Notes: generated by a model not told the origin, from the sequence alone. Counted from the stretch's first letter, positions 1 to 8,023 are shown. The stretch: 35,102 nt of DNA from Parafilimonas terrae (GCF_900115755.1 NZ_FOXQ01000020.1:1-35102), one strand, 5' to 3'. Numbers and translations: made by a program.

Positions 1-5
1 TCGCT

Positions 6-66
6 GGTGAGCATCGCTATTATTTTTTGGTGTGGTAACTCAAAAATAATTTCTTCTTTGCTCACC
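6..66. repeat. Two-tier inverted repeat upstream of tyrA
   Basis: The outer arms GGTGAGC (6-12) and GCTCACC (60-66) are perfect complements. They enclose a second perfect pair, ATTATTTTT (19-27) and AAAAATAAT (42-50), around a 14-nt loop. The transcript could fold into a stem, internal loop, stem. It could be the terminator of a gene left of the window, a leader structure or a dispersed repeat; nothing seen decides between these. No gene was found in 1-197. Confidence 0.5.
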
Positions 67-103
67 CTCTTTTATCTAGCAACTTGGGTTAATTAGTTGA
101 GAT

Positions 104-120
104 GTTGATTAGTTGATAGG
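104..120. repeat. Short dispersed repeat, copy 1
   Basis: The 15-mer TGATTAGTTGATAGG (106-120) recurs at 15442-15456 with a single difference. Both copies lie in gaps of about 200 bp without genes, next to further TTGA-rich sequence. This fits the short intergenic repeats common in Bacteroidota genomes; no function is visible. Confidence 0.4.
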
Positions 121-197
121 ATAAAAACGTTTCGAAGAATAAGGAATGAACGTAGGACCTAGAAAAATAATAAACAAGAATCACAGATTAAAATTTT

Positions 198-1097
198 ATG
201 AAAGAGGAAAATAATAATGAAGATACAATGGCTCCTTTTAAGGCGGGGAGTTTTAATACCGTAACTATTGTTGGTGTTGGTTTAATAAGCGGTTCGTTTG
301 CTTTGGCATTGAAAGAAAAGAACCTCGCCAAACATATCATTGGCGTAAGCAGAACGCAGGCAAGTGCAAAGAAAGCTTTGGAGCTTGGCATTATAGATGA
401 AGTGTTGCCGCTTGAAGAAGCGGTTGCTAAAAGTGATTTTATTTATGTAGCCATACCTGTTGATGCAACTATTCCGGTTGTGTTGAAGATAATGGATATG
501 ATAACCGACAAGCAAATTGTTGCAGATGCCGGCTCTACAAAATTTGCATTAAGTAAAGCCTTGAAAGATCATCCCATGCGCAAACGGTTTGTATCAACAC
601 ATCCTATGTGGGGAACGGAATACAGTGGCCCTGAAGCTGCTGTGCATGGCGCTTTCGCAGGCCGCGCCTGTGTTATCTGCGATGTACATCAATCAGATAA
701 AAAAGTGGTTGCTATAATAGAAAATATTTACCGCCTGCTGGGAATGAATATAGTGCTTATGGATTCTGAAAATCATGATATACATGCCGCTTATGTAAGC
801 CACATTTCCCACATAACATCGTTTGCCTTAGCCAATACGGTACTGGAAAAAGAAAAAGAAGAAGAAGCCATTTTTGAATTGTCTGGCGGTGGCTTTGAAA
901 GCACGGTGCGCCTCGCAAAAAGTGCAGCCTCCATGTGGGTGCCGGTGTTTATGCAAAACAAGGAAAATGTGCTGGATGTACTGAACGAGCATATTACTCA
1001 ATTAAGAAAATTCAAGGCAAGCCTGGAAAAAGAAAATGTACAATTTTTAACTGAGCTGATTGAAAATGCGAATAAAATAAAACGCATTATTAAATAA
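198..1097 (+). CDS. tyrA: Prephenate dehydrogenase
   Basis: This enzyme oxidatively decarboxylates prephenate to 4-hydroxyphenylpyruvate with NAD(P)+, the committed step of tyrosine synthesis in the cytoplasm. The N-terminus has a Rossmann fold with the dinucleotide motif GVGLISGS at about residues 26-33. Then come 'ADAGSTK' and the family signature 'HPMWGTEYSGPEAA', whose His belongs to the prephenate site. The rest is the helical dimerisation domain. The 299-residue length suits a single-domain TyrA; no chorismate mutase or ACT domain is fused. Start 198 gives an acidic, Asn-rich leader; ATG 228 (MAPFKAG) is an equally plausible start. The gene converges on engB with a 14-bp gap. No other aromatic amino-acid gene is in view, although in many Bacteroidota tyrA is clustered with pheA and an aminotransferase. 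Confidence 0.93.
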   Translation: MKEENNNEDTMAPFKAGSFNTVTIVGVGLISGSFALALKEKNLAKHIIGVSRTQASAKKALELGIIDEVLPLEEAVAKSDFIYVAIPVDATIPVVLKIMDMITDKQIVADAGSTKFALSKALKDHPMRKRFVSTHPMWGTEYSGPEAAVHGAFAGRACVICDVHQSDKKVVAIIENIYRLLGMNIVLMDSENHDIHAAYVSHISHITSFALANTVLEKEKEEEAIFELSGGGFESTVRLAKSAASMWVPVFMQNKENVLDVLNEHITQLRKFKASLEKENVQFLTELIENANKIKRIIK

Positions 1098-1111
1098 GGC
1101 TTTCAGAAAAT

Positions 1112-1765
1112 CTATTCAGCACGTGCATTCGATGCTGCATAATCGAGGTTGCAGTCTTCAATAAATTTCAGCACATCATCTTTTCCTGATTTTGATACTG
1201 CGCTGGTTACAAAATACGGCGGCAGAAACTCCCAGTTTTCTTTCATCTTTTCAAAAAACAATTTCACATTACGCTCAACAGCGCCTGGCTTTTCTTTATC
1301 AGCCTTTGTAAAAACTATAGTAAATGGTAACTGCCATTCGCCTAAACTATCTATAAATTCAAGATCAATTTTTTGCGGTTTGTGCCTCGCATCTATCAAT
1401 ACAAAAATGTTTAAAAGGTTTTTACGCTTTCGCAAATAATCCTCAATCATCTTCGTCCATTGCTTGCGCAGTTTTTGGGCACGTTTGGCATAACCATAAC
1501 CTGGTAAATCAACTAAAAACCATTTTGTTCTGGCCTTTTGATTAGCTGCTACGCTTTCAATTTCATAATGATTAATGAGCTGCGTTTTTCCCGGCGCTGC
1601 TGATGTTTTGGCAAGCTTCGCATTATTGCAAAGCATATTGATTAACGAAGATTTGCCAACATTGCTTCGCCCTATAAATGCATATTCAGGCCGGTCTGGC
1701 TGCGGGCATTTATCAACCGAAGGACTTGAAATAAGATAGGCTGCTTTTGTTATTTGCATTTGCAT
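1112..1765 (-). CDS. engB: Ribosome biogenesis GTP-binding protein EngB/YsxC
   Basis: A TrmE-Era-EngA-EngB-family GTPase needed for late assembly of the 50S ribosomal subunit. All G motifs are visible: G1 GRSNVGKS (residues 32-39), the switch I region with 'APGKTQLINHYE', G3 'DLPGYGYAK' and G4 'FTKADK' (a TKxD form). Its 217 residues are typical for the family. The start ATG is at 1765, and a second Met two codons later would also serve. The gene ends 14 bp from tyrA, convergently. No terminator is obvious in the short gap. Confidence is high because motif order and spacing are diagnostic. Confidence 0.95.
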   Translation of the reverse strand: MQMQITKAAYLISSPSVDKCPQPDRPEYAFIGRSNVGKSSLINMLCNNAKLAKTSAAPGKTQLINHYEIESVAANQKARTKWFLVDLPGYGYAKRAQKLRKQWTKMIEDYLRKRKNLLNIFVLIDARHKPQKIDLEFIDSLGEWQLPFTIVFTKADKEKPGAVERNVKLFFEKMKENWEFLPPYFVTSAVSKSGKDDVLKFIEDCNLDYAASNARAE

Positions 1766-1813
1766 GCAAAGAAAGTAAAGTTTGTAAAGAAGAAAATATA
1801 AATGTGTGTACTA

Positions 1814-1966
1814 TTAATGATGCAGTACAGGCGTTAAAGCAACAAACTGGTGTATAATATATACTTCAGCGCAAAACATAACAACAGCAAGTGAATAAGG
1901 AAACAGATCAAGCCATTCAAAATTGAAAACTGGCTTTTTTTGTGGCTGTGTTATCATCCTGTCCAT
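1814..1966 (-). CDS. Possible small membrane protein, about 50 aa
   Basis: An open frame with a basic start (MDRMITQPQKK), an aromatic stretch (FNFEWLDLFPY) and one hydrophobic segment (SLAVVMFCAEVYIIHQFVAL) that could cross the membrane, ending in VLHH. The frame also opens further upstream, to 2014. No family is recognised. The hydrophilic-then-membrane pattern looks more protein-like than a chance frame, and the space otherwise holds no gene. A chance reading is still about as likely. Confidence 0.25.
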   Translation of the reverse strand: MDRMITQPQKKPVFNFEWLDLFPYSLAVVMFCAEVYIIHQFVALTPVLHH

Positions 1967-2048
1967 AACAACAATGTTTACACCAATATACAACATGTTT
2001 GTATAAGAAGTCATTCAAATCACAGGCATGAACCATGTTTGCAAATGT

Positions 2049-2106
2049 GCCACGAAGGCCCAAAGACATTAAGATTAAGTTCTTTGTGCCTTAGCGCCTT
2101 CGCAGC
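2049..2106. repeat. Dispersed 'ctttgtgcctt' palindromic repeat, copy 1
   Basis: The arms CGAAGGC (2053-2059) and GCCTTCG (2096-2102) flank a core containing 'TTCTTTGTGCCTTAGCG'. A related element with 'CTTTGTGCCTTTGTGG' lies at 28217-28279. It sits just past the gpmI stop, so it may act in the 3' end of that transcript. Confidence 0.45.
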
Positions 2107-2111
2107 AAACA

Positions 2112-3638
2112 TTATGGTTTTGCGAGAATATCGCCTGTCATTTCTTTTGGAACCTGTAAGCCCATAAAAGTTAAAATAGTTGGCGCTATATCGCCCAGCT
2201 TACCCGGCTTTACTGTTCCTTTAAATTCATTATTAATAATAAAAAACGGAACAGGATTTAATGAATGTTGCGTGTTGGGCGATCCGTCTTCATTTATCTC
2301 ATAATCTGCATTGCCATGATCTGCAAGCAGGAACGTGGTATAACCATGCGCCAGCGCTGCTGTAACAACCTTTTCCACACAGGTGTCAACCGTTTCCACA
2401 GCTTTTATAACTGCCTCCCAAACGCCGGTATGTCCCACCATATCAGCGTTAGCAAAGTTCAGGCAGATGAAATCTGCTGTTTCATTTTCAATTTCCGGAA
2501 GCAGCTTTTCAGTCACTTCATAAGCGCTCATTTCTGGTTTAAGGTCATACGTAGCCACCTTTGGAGAAGCCACCATTATCCTGCTCTCATCTTTAAATGC
2601 CGCTTCTCTCCCACCGCTGAAAAAGAAAGTTACGTGTGGGTATTTTTCTGTTTCAGCAATGCGTATTTGTTTCAGGTTATTGTCTTCAATTATTTCTCCC
2701 AGTGTTTTGGTGAGGTTATCATTGTCAAAAACAATATGAATGCCCTTAAATGTTTTATCATATTCCGTCATGGTAACATAATATAACTGCAATGGCTGCA
2801 TATTGTATTCAGGAAAAGCCTGCTGTGTAAGGGCAACGGTAATTTCACGGCAGCGGTCAGTCCTGAAATTAAAACAGATAACGGCGTCGCCATCTTTAAT
2901 GGTGGCAAGCGGTTGCTGCGCTTCATTTACAATTACTGTCGGCATTATAAATTCATCGGTTACATTTTCAGCATAAGATTGTTCCACAGCAGCAATAGCA
3001 TCGGTAGCTTTAATGCCTTCACCTTTTGCCAGGGCATCATAAGCCAGTTTAATACGTTCCCATCTTTTGTCGCGGTCCATCGCATAATAACGGCCGCTAA
3101 CGCTTGCTATCTTTCCAACAGAATTATTAATGCTTTGCTGCAACTCCTTCATAAAACCAAGCCCGCTTTTAGGGTCTGTATCACGGCCATCAGTAAAAGC
3201 ATGAATATATACTTCATTTAAACCATGCTGTGCACATACTTCACATATTGCCTTAAGGTGATTGATATGCGAATGCACGCCGCCATCGCTTACAAGGCCA
3301 ATTAAATGCAATGCTTTTTTATTGGTTTTGGCATAATCAATCGCCTTTAAAAGTTGCTCATTTTTTTGAAACAACCCTTCACGAATAGCTACGTTAATGC
3401 GCTGCAGTTCCTGGTAAACTATTCTGCCTGCTCCAAGATTAAGATGCCCAACTTCACTGTTGCCCATTTGACCTTCGGGCAGGCCAACAGCTTCACCGCA
3501 GGTTATTAAAGTAGTATTTGGATATTTACTGTATAAACTGCTTACGAAAGGCGTTTTGGCATGTTGAATAGCATCAGAGGCATAAGCTTTTCCAAGCCCC
3601 CAGCCATCCATAATAATTAAAATTGCTTTTTTGCTCAT
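2112..3638 (-). CDS. gpmI: 2,3-bisphosphoglycerate-independent phosphoglycerate mutase
   Basis: Interconverts 3- and 2-phosphoglycerate in glycolysis and gluconeogenesis through a phosphoserine intermediate and two divalent metals, usually Mn2+. The N-terminal metal ligand motif is 'IIMDGWG' (Asp11). The nucleophile is Ser61 in 'GNSEVGHLNLGAGR'. The substrate region is 'FTDGRDTDPKSG', and the C-terminal alkaline-phosphatase-fold metal motifs are 'NFANADMVGHTG' and 'LLADHGNADYE'. At 508 residues it is full length for the family. It stands alone, divergent from the DUF4783 gene across 267 bp, in which no clear promoter was found. The Mn dependence of this family may relate to the nearby manganese-uptake genes, but that link is only contextual. 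Confidence 0.96.
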   Translation of the reverse strand: MSKKAILIIMDGWGLGKAYASDAIQHAKTPFVSSLYSKYPNTTLITCGEAVGLPEGQMGNSEVGHLNLGAGRIVYQELQRINVAIREGLFQKNEQLLKAIDYAKTNKKALHLIGLVSDGGVHSHINHLKAICEVCAQHGLNEVYIHAFTDGRDTDPKSGLGFMKELQQSINNSVGKIASVSGRYYAMDRDKRWERIKLAYDALAKGEGIKATDAIAAVEQSYAENVTDEFIMPTVIVNEAQQPLATIKDGDAVICFNFRTDRCREITVALTQQAFPEYNMQPLQLYYVTMTEYDKTFKGIHIVFDNDNLTKTLGEIIEDNNLKQIRIAETEKYPHVTFFFSGGREAAFKDESRIMVASPKVATYDLKPEMSAYEVTEKLLPEIENETADFICLNFANADMVGHTGVWEAVIKAVETVDTCVEKVVTAALAHGYTTFLLADHGNADYEINEDGSPNTQHSLNPVPFFIINNEFKGTVKPGKLGDIAPTILTFMGLQVPKEMTGDILAKP

Positions 3639-3905
3639 GGCGTAAAACTAATAGATTTAATGTTTTTGTTAAATGATTTTTCAGGATGGAATAAATCAAA
3701 TAAAAAATTTGAAAGCCCGTTATTACAAAAACAAAAGCAAAGCTAATTGAGATATGTTTAAAAGATGTTTTGATTGAATAGGTTTTATATTCCTTAAGGA
3801 TCGTTAAACAAAATATAAAAACCATCTTTCATTTCACAATTACATAACTACATTACTTAAACATTAAGCGTTATCTTTAGTCAAAAATTCTATATCCCAT
3901 CATCA

Positions 3906-4280
3906 ATGAAAAAATTATTAACGATAATCGGGTTCTTCTTAACGGTAAATACGTTTGCACAGTCTGCCGACGACGTTGCCAGCGCTTTAAATGCAGGCAA
4001 TGCCAATAAGTTCGCCAGCTATTTCAGTAATTCTGTAAATATCGCATTGCCGCAAAAACCGGAAGTGAAAAATTTAAGCAAAGCTGAAGCTACCGCTATG
4101 ATACAAAGTTTCTTTACAAAGAATAAAGTATCAGGGTTTGAAAGGTTTTCTGATTCGCGACAGTTAAACGACATGACGTATGTTGCCGGAAAATTAAAAG
4201 GCACACAGGAGTATAATATAACTGTTGTTTTAAAAAGCACAGGCAATGCAATATCTGTTATACGGGTAAGAATATTCTAA
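3906..4280 (+). CDS. Secreted DUF4783 family protein
   Basis: A 124-residue protein with a signal peptide (MKKLLTIIGFFLTVNTFAQS, cut probably after FAQ). The body matches the DUF4783 pattern known from Bacteroidota: 'ADDVASALNAGNANKFASYF' followed by 'VEVxN..K.EA..MIQSFF'-like spacing, with a C-terminal beta-rich part ending 'NAISVIRVRIF'. The fold resembles the NTF2/SnoaL group, and no catalytic role is known. It is a monocistronic gene followed directly by a strong terminator (4297-4329). A -7-like TATCTTTA lies at 3872-3879 but without a clear -33 partner. Confidence 0.75.
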   Translation: MKKLLTIIGFFLTVNTFAQSADDVASALNAGNANKFASYFSNSVNIALPQKPEVKNLSKAEATAMIQSFFTKNKVSGFERFSDSRQLNDMTYVAGKLKGTQEYNITVVLKSTGNAISVIRVRIF

Positions 4281-4296
4281 ATTTTAAAACCATTTT

Positions 4297-4329
4297 AAAA
4301 AAGGCTGCCTTGCTAAGGCAGCCTTTTTT
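4297..4329 (+). terminator. Rho-independent terminator after the DUF4783 gene
   Basis: A perfect 11-bp stem, AAGGCTGCCTT (4301-4311) and its complement (4315-4325), has a 3-nt loop and is flanked by an A tract and a T tract. It could work in both directions, and it insulates the manganese unit downstream. Confidence 0.9.
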
Positions 4330-4383
4330 ATGCTGATTAATTCCGCATTTTAAACGACGGAGAAATAATTTCCAATAATAGCT

Positions 4384-4415
4384 AATTTATTTTTAGATTT
4401 GTCTAAAAATAAATT
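4384..4415. promoter_or_regulatory. Probable MntR operator overlapping a -7 box
   Basis: A perfect inverted repeat with 14-bp arms, AATTTATTTTTAGA (4384-4397) and its complement (4402-4415), around the 4-nt spacer TTTG. It lies 3 bp before the mntR ATG. The centre contains TAGATTTG (4394-4401), an exact match to the Bacteroidota -7 consensus TAnnTTTG. A dimeric repressor bound here would cover the promoter. No good TTTG -33 box is seen at the usual distance, around 4370. Autoregulation by the adjacent DtxR/MntR protein is the simplest reading; direct binding is an inference. Confidence 0.8.
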
Positions 4416-4417
4416 AC

Positions 4418-5083
4418 ATGCGGGCTAATTTTTCTATTGCTGAAGAAAATTATATAAAATCAATATACCATTTGCAGCAGGCAACAGGCGAAGTAAACAC
4501 CAACGCACTTGCCAATCATCTTAATACAAAAGCAGCATCGGTTACCGATATGCTGAAAAAACTGCAGGCAAAAAATTTATTAAATTATCTTCCATATAAA
4601 GGATTCAAGCTTAGCCGCGAAGGCAATAAAGCAGCCGTGATGATTATCCGCAGGCATCGTTTATGGGAGTTTTTCCTTGTTGACAAGCTTCATTTTAACT
4701 GGGATGAAATACATGAAGTGGCAGAAGAGCTGGAACACATCCGCAGCAAAAAACTAATTGATAAACTTGATGAATTTTTGGGTTATCCAAAGTTTGATCC
4801 CCATGGCGACCCTATCCCTGACAGCAATGGCAAAATAGATGAGCTTAAACAGTTACCATTGGCAAACCTGCCCGTAAATAAACAGGCCATAATTACGTCT
4901 GTTTTAAACCAGTCAAACGAACTGCTTGCTTTTTTAAGCAGTCGCAACATAGCAATAGGCACTGTGCTGGAAATAAAGGATAAGCTCCCGTTTGATAATT
5001 CTGTTGAGATTAAATTCAAAAACAAACAGTCAATTAATATTAGTGAACAGGTGGCCAAAGCCATACAGGTAAACCCTTTATAA
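4418..5083 (+). CDS. mntR: DtxR/MntR-family metal-dependent repressor
   Basis: A transcriptional repressor that binds its operator when loaded with a divalent metal. Residues 1-65 form the winged helix ('ALANHLNTKAASVTDMLKKL' is the recognition region), residues 66-145 the dimerisation/metal domain and residues 150-221 a FeoA-like SH3 domain. Aligned by eye to B. subtilis MntR, the ligands His80, Glu103, Glu106 and His107 ('RRHRL', 'EELEH') are present, and the DtxR Cys102 position is Glu, which favours Mn2+ over Fe2+. The MntR Asp8 and Glu11 positions appear as Asn and Lys, so the metal site may differ. It lies 1 bp upstream of the Nramp gene and directly behind the palindromic operator, so it probably controls itself and the transporter. 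Confidence 0.88.
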   Translation: MRANFSIAEENYIKSIYHLQQATGEVNTNALANHLNTKAASVTDMLKKLQAKNLLNYLPYKGFKLSREGNKAAVMIIRRHRLWEFFLVDKLHFNWDEIHEVAEELEHIRSKKLIDKLDEFLGYPKFDPHGDPIPDSNGKIDELKQLPLANLPVNKQAIITSVLNQSNELLAFLSSRNIAIGTVLEIKDKLPFDNSVEIKFKNKQSINISEQVAKAIQVNPL

Positions 5084-5084
5084 T

Positions 5085-6959
5085 ATGGTAAAGAGCGATT
5101 CAAATTCTTTAAGTGATGTACATGAAAGCATAGATGCCACCCGTCAGCGCAAAGGCTGGAAAAAGATTTTGGCTTTTATTGGCCCCGCCTATCTTGTAAG
5201 TGTTGGATATATGGACCCAGGCAATTGGGCAACGGATCTGCAGGGCGGCGCACAGTTTGGTTATAAACTTATCTGGGTTTTGCTGATGAGCAACCTGATG
5301 GCATTATTACTTCAATCTTTAAGTGCAAGGCTTGGCATTGTGAGAAGAAAAGACCTGGCGCAGGTAAACCGCGAAACCTATCCCCCGCTCACGAATTTTT
5401 GTTTGTATGTGCTTGCAGAATTGGCTATCGCAGCCTGCGACCTTGCAGAAGTATTAGGTATGGCGCTGGGCATTCAGTTGCTTACCGGGCTGCCATTAAT
5501 CTGGGGCGTTTCAATAACAGTGCTTGATACATTCTTACTTTTCTACCTGCAAAAAAAAGGCATGCGCGCCATGGAAGCTTTTATTATAGCATTAGTATTG
5601 ATAATAGGCATATCTTTTTTAATCGAATTGTTTTTTGCCAAACCCAATGTGGGTGAAATGATGAAAGGCTTTGTTCCTTCTTCGTTAAACGACCAGGCTT
5701 TATACATTGCTGTGGGCATAATAGGCGCCACGGTTATGCCGCATAATTTATACCTGCATTCGGCGCTTGTTCAAACGAGAAAAATAAATAACAGCGAAGT
5801 TGCCACACGCAAAGCCATTAAATATAATATTGTTGATAGCACAATCGCTTTAAATGCTGCATTTCTTGTAAATGCCGGCATATTAATATTAGCAGCAACA
5901 GCATTTTTTTATAATGGCCATTCATCTGTAGCAAGAATACAGGATGCTTATTTATTGCTTGAGTCAGCACTGGGAACATCACTGGCGCCAATCTTATTTG
6001 CTGTTGCCTTAATTGCTGCCGGGCAAAGCTCAACGGTAACAGGAACTTTAGCCGGACAGGTTGTTATGGAAGGCTATTTGCACCTGCGCATCAATCCGTG
6101 GATGAGAAGATTACTCACCCGTTTGTTAGCCATAATACCTGCCGTAATTGTAATTGCTGTATACGGCGAAGCTGAAGTTGATAATATGCTTGTGTTCAGC
6201 CAGGTGTTATTAAGCCTGCAGCTTGGGTTTGCCGTAATTCCCTTAATACATTTTGTGAGCGATAAAAAAACAATGGGCGTATTTGTTATCAAACCTTATA
6301 TAAAAATTATTGCATGGCTGGTTGCAGCCATATTAGTGTTTTTGAATGTAAGGCTTGTTGCAGGCGAAATCATCGATGTGTTGTCAGAAAGCGGGCATTT
6401 GCTTATAAAAGCTATCATTATAATTGTTTCATTAGTTTTTGCATGGCTGTTTATTACAATGACGTTTTATCCTTTATATGCTAAAAGAAAAACAAGATCG
6501 TCAGAAGGCATTCATGGCAAAGTGCCGCAATTGCTTAACCTTTCAATAAACCCCTTTCAGAAAATTGCAGTAGCGCTCGATTTCAAAACGCTTGATGAAA
6601 AATTAATTGCCCATGCTATTAAACAGGGTAATAAACATGCTGCATATTTATTGCTGCATGTGGTAGAAACAGTATCGGCATCATTTTCCGGCAACGCAAC
6701 AGATGATGATGAAACACGCCAGGATGCAGAAAGATTGCAGGCTTATGCTGCACAATTAAAACAAATGGGCTATACTGTTGAAACGCAGCTTGGCTACCAG
6801 CACCGCGTTGAAGAAATTGTGCGCATTGTAAACGAATTTAATGCCGATATGCTGGTAATGGGCGCTCACCGGCACCGCGGTTTAAAAGATGTGTTTTATG
6901 GTGAAACTGTAAATATTGTACGGCATAAACTGCCTATGCCCGTGCTTATTGTAAGTTAA
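5085..6959 (+). CDS. mntH: Nramp divalent metal transporter fused to a UspA domain
   Basis: A proton-coupled Mn2+/Fe2+ importer of the inner membrane. The Nramp core covers residues 25-475 with many membrane segments. The metal-site motif DPGN is at 44-47 in TM1 and MPHN at 218-221 in TM6. A universal stress protein domain follows from about residue 490 ('FQKIAVALDF') to the end ('LPMPVLIVS'). Its nucleotide loop, 'GAHRHRGLKDVFYGET', departs from the usual G-x2-G-x9-G-S/T, so ATP binding is uncertain. At 624 residues it is about 200 longer than plain MntH, which the fusion explains. It is probably co-transcribed with mntR. The first 24 residues are a hydrophilic cytoplasmic tail. Confidence 0.93.
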   Translation: MVKSDSNSLSDVHESIDATRQRKGWKKILAFIGPAYLVSVGYMDPGNWATDLQGGAQFGYKLIWVLLMSNLMALLLQSLSARLGIVRRKDLAQVNRETYPPLTNFCLYVLAELAIAACDLAEVLGMALGIQLLTGLPLIWGVSITVLDTFLLFYLQKKGMRAMEAFIIALVLIIGISFLIELFFAKPNVGEMMKGFVPSSLNDQALYIAVGIIGATVMPHNLYLHSALVQTRKINNSEVATRKAIKYNIVDSTIALNAAFLVNAGILILAATAFFYNGHSSVARIQDAYLLLESALGTSLAPILFAVALIAAGQSSTVTGTLAGQVVMEGYLHLRINPWMRRLLTRLLAIIPAVIVIAVYGEAEVDNMLVFSQVLLSLQLGFAVIPLIHFVSDKKTMGVFVIKPYIKIIAWLVAAILVFLNVRLVAGEIIDVLSESGHLLIKAIIIIVSLVFAWLFITMTFYPLYAKRKTRSSEGIHGKVPQLLNLSINPFQKIAVALDFKTLDEKLIAHAIKQGNKHAAYLLLHVVETVSASFSGNATDDDETRQDAERLQAYAAQLKQMGYTVETQLGYQHRVEEIVRIVNEFNADMLVMGAHRHRGLKDVFYGETVNIVRHKLPMPVLIVS

Positions 6960-7011
6960 AAAGTAATTACACCCTATGGGTTTATTTTTATATAACAGGC
7001 AATTGTATTTC

Positions 7012-7049
7012 ATGCAGCCCAACGCAGCGGATCCCTCCTTGGGCTGCAT
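7012..7049. terminator. Hairpin between convergent mntH and the ABC ATPase gene
   Basis: A perfect 11-bp stem, ATGCAGCCCAA (7012-7022) and its complement (7039-7049), with a 16-nt loop. It sits between two convergent genes, so a shared terminator is likely, although neither side has a strong T tract. Confidence 0.55.
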
Positions 7050-7072
7050 ATTTTACGACAGCGATTTGATTA

Positions 7073-8023
7073 TTAACCAATCCCCACAAAAACCTTATCC
7101 CCATCTCGCCATTCATTACTATTACTTCTTACAATAATTTTTGCATCATCAACCACTACCTCAGCCTCGTAAAAACTTCCCCAGAAACTTATCTTCTTTA
7201 TAACGCCTTTTACGCCGCTGCCTGTTTTATATATCCTGAAATTTTCGGGCCGCGTCATTATAGCATTTCCTTTTGTATCAATGCCAAACAAACCGGCTAT
7301 ATGAGGTTTTATCAGATTGTATTTGCCAAACAAACCGGCCACATATTCATTCACCGGCTTATAATATAATTCCTGCGGGCTTCCTTTTTGCAGCAGCTTT
7401 CCATCTTTAACCACTAATATTTCATCAGCCCATGAAAGCGTATCATGCGGGTCATGCGACGTAAGCGTGCACGTAATTTTCAACCTCGCTGTTATATCAT
7501 CCAATACATCTTTTAATGTGTTCGTATGAATAGGGTCGAGATTGGAAAAAGGTTCATCCAGCACGAGCAACACCGGTTGTTTTACCAGCAGCATACACAA
7601 AGCAATTCTTTGTTTCTCCCCGCCGGATAAATAATTCGTTTTACGTTGCAGCAAATGATCTATCCTGCATATCTCAAATAGCTGGTTTGCCGCTGCTTCA
7701 TCCAACCTGTTTTCAAACCATATTAATTCTTCAACACGATAATGATTGGGCAATTCATAATGCTGCGACAGATAACCCATCTTTTTATGGCCGGGCATCA
7801 GCTTTTCTTCAGGGCCAATCACTCTTTCGCCATCAAATAAAATTATTCCCCCGGTGGGTTGAGCATTGCCGGTTATTATCTTCAGCAAAGTTGTTTTGCC
7901 TGCACCTGATTCACCTGCAATGGCTATTTTTTGTAAGGGCTGTTGTTCAAAACTTATATCATCTATGATTATACGGTCTTCAACTTTTTTCGAAACATTC
8001 TTTACTTCTAATAATGCCTTCAT
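7073..8023 (-). CDS. ABC transporter ATP-binding protein with TOBE-like tail
   Basis: The ATPase subunit of an importer. Walker A GESGAGKT is at residues 37-44, the Q-loop at 'YLSQHYE', the signature LSGGEKQR at 132-139, Walker B 'VLLVLDEP' at 151-158, the D-loop 'SNLD' and the switch His in 'TSHDPHD'. The last roughly 85 residues ('TRPENFRIYK...' to 'GDKVFVGIG') resemble the TOBE-type regulatory domain of the FbpC/PotA/ModC group. The substrate (Fe3+, polyamine, oxyanion or other) cannot be told. No permease or binding-protein gene is near, which is odd for this type. A 53-bp gap separates it from the acetyltransferase upstream, suggesting one transcript. Confidence 0.85.
   Translation of the reverse strand: MKALLEVKNVSKKVEDRIIIDDISFEQQPLQKIAIAGESGAGKTTLLKIITGNAQPTGGIILFDGERVIGPEEKLMPGHKKMGYLSQHYELPNHYRVEELIWFENRLDEAAANQLFEICRIDHLLQRKTNYLSGGEKQRIALCMLLVKQPVLLVLDEPFSNLDPIHTNTLKDVLDDITARLKITCTLTSHDPHDTLSWADEILVVKDGKLLQKGSPQELYYKPVNEYVAGLFGKYNLIKPHIAGLFGIDTKGNAIMTRPENFRIYKTGSGVKGVIKKISFWGSFYEAEVVVDDAKIIVRSNSNEWRDGDKVFVGIG

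Noticed and set aside
6-66. T-box or amino-acid riboswitch for tyrA
   Set aside because: The nested stems lack the conserved T-box sequence, and no specifier-type loop or linked terminator was visible.
3574-3825. 83-codon minus-strand frame overlapping the start of gpmI
   Set aside because: It overlaps gpmI in another frame, and its non-overlapping part is AT-rich spacer without domain features.
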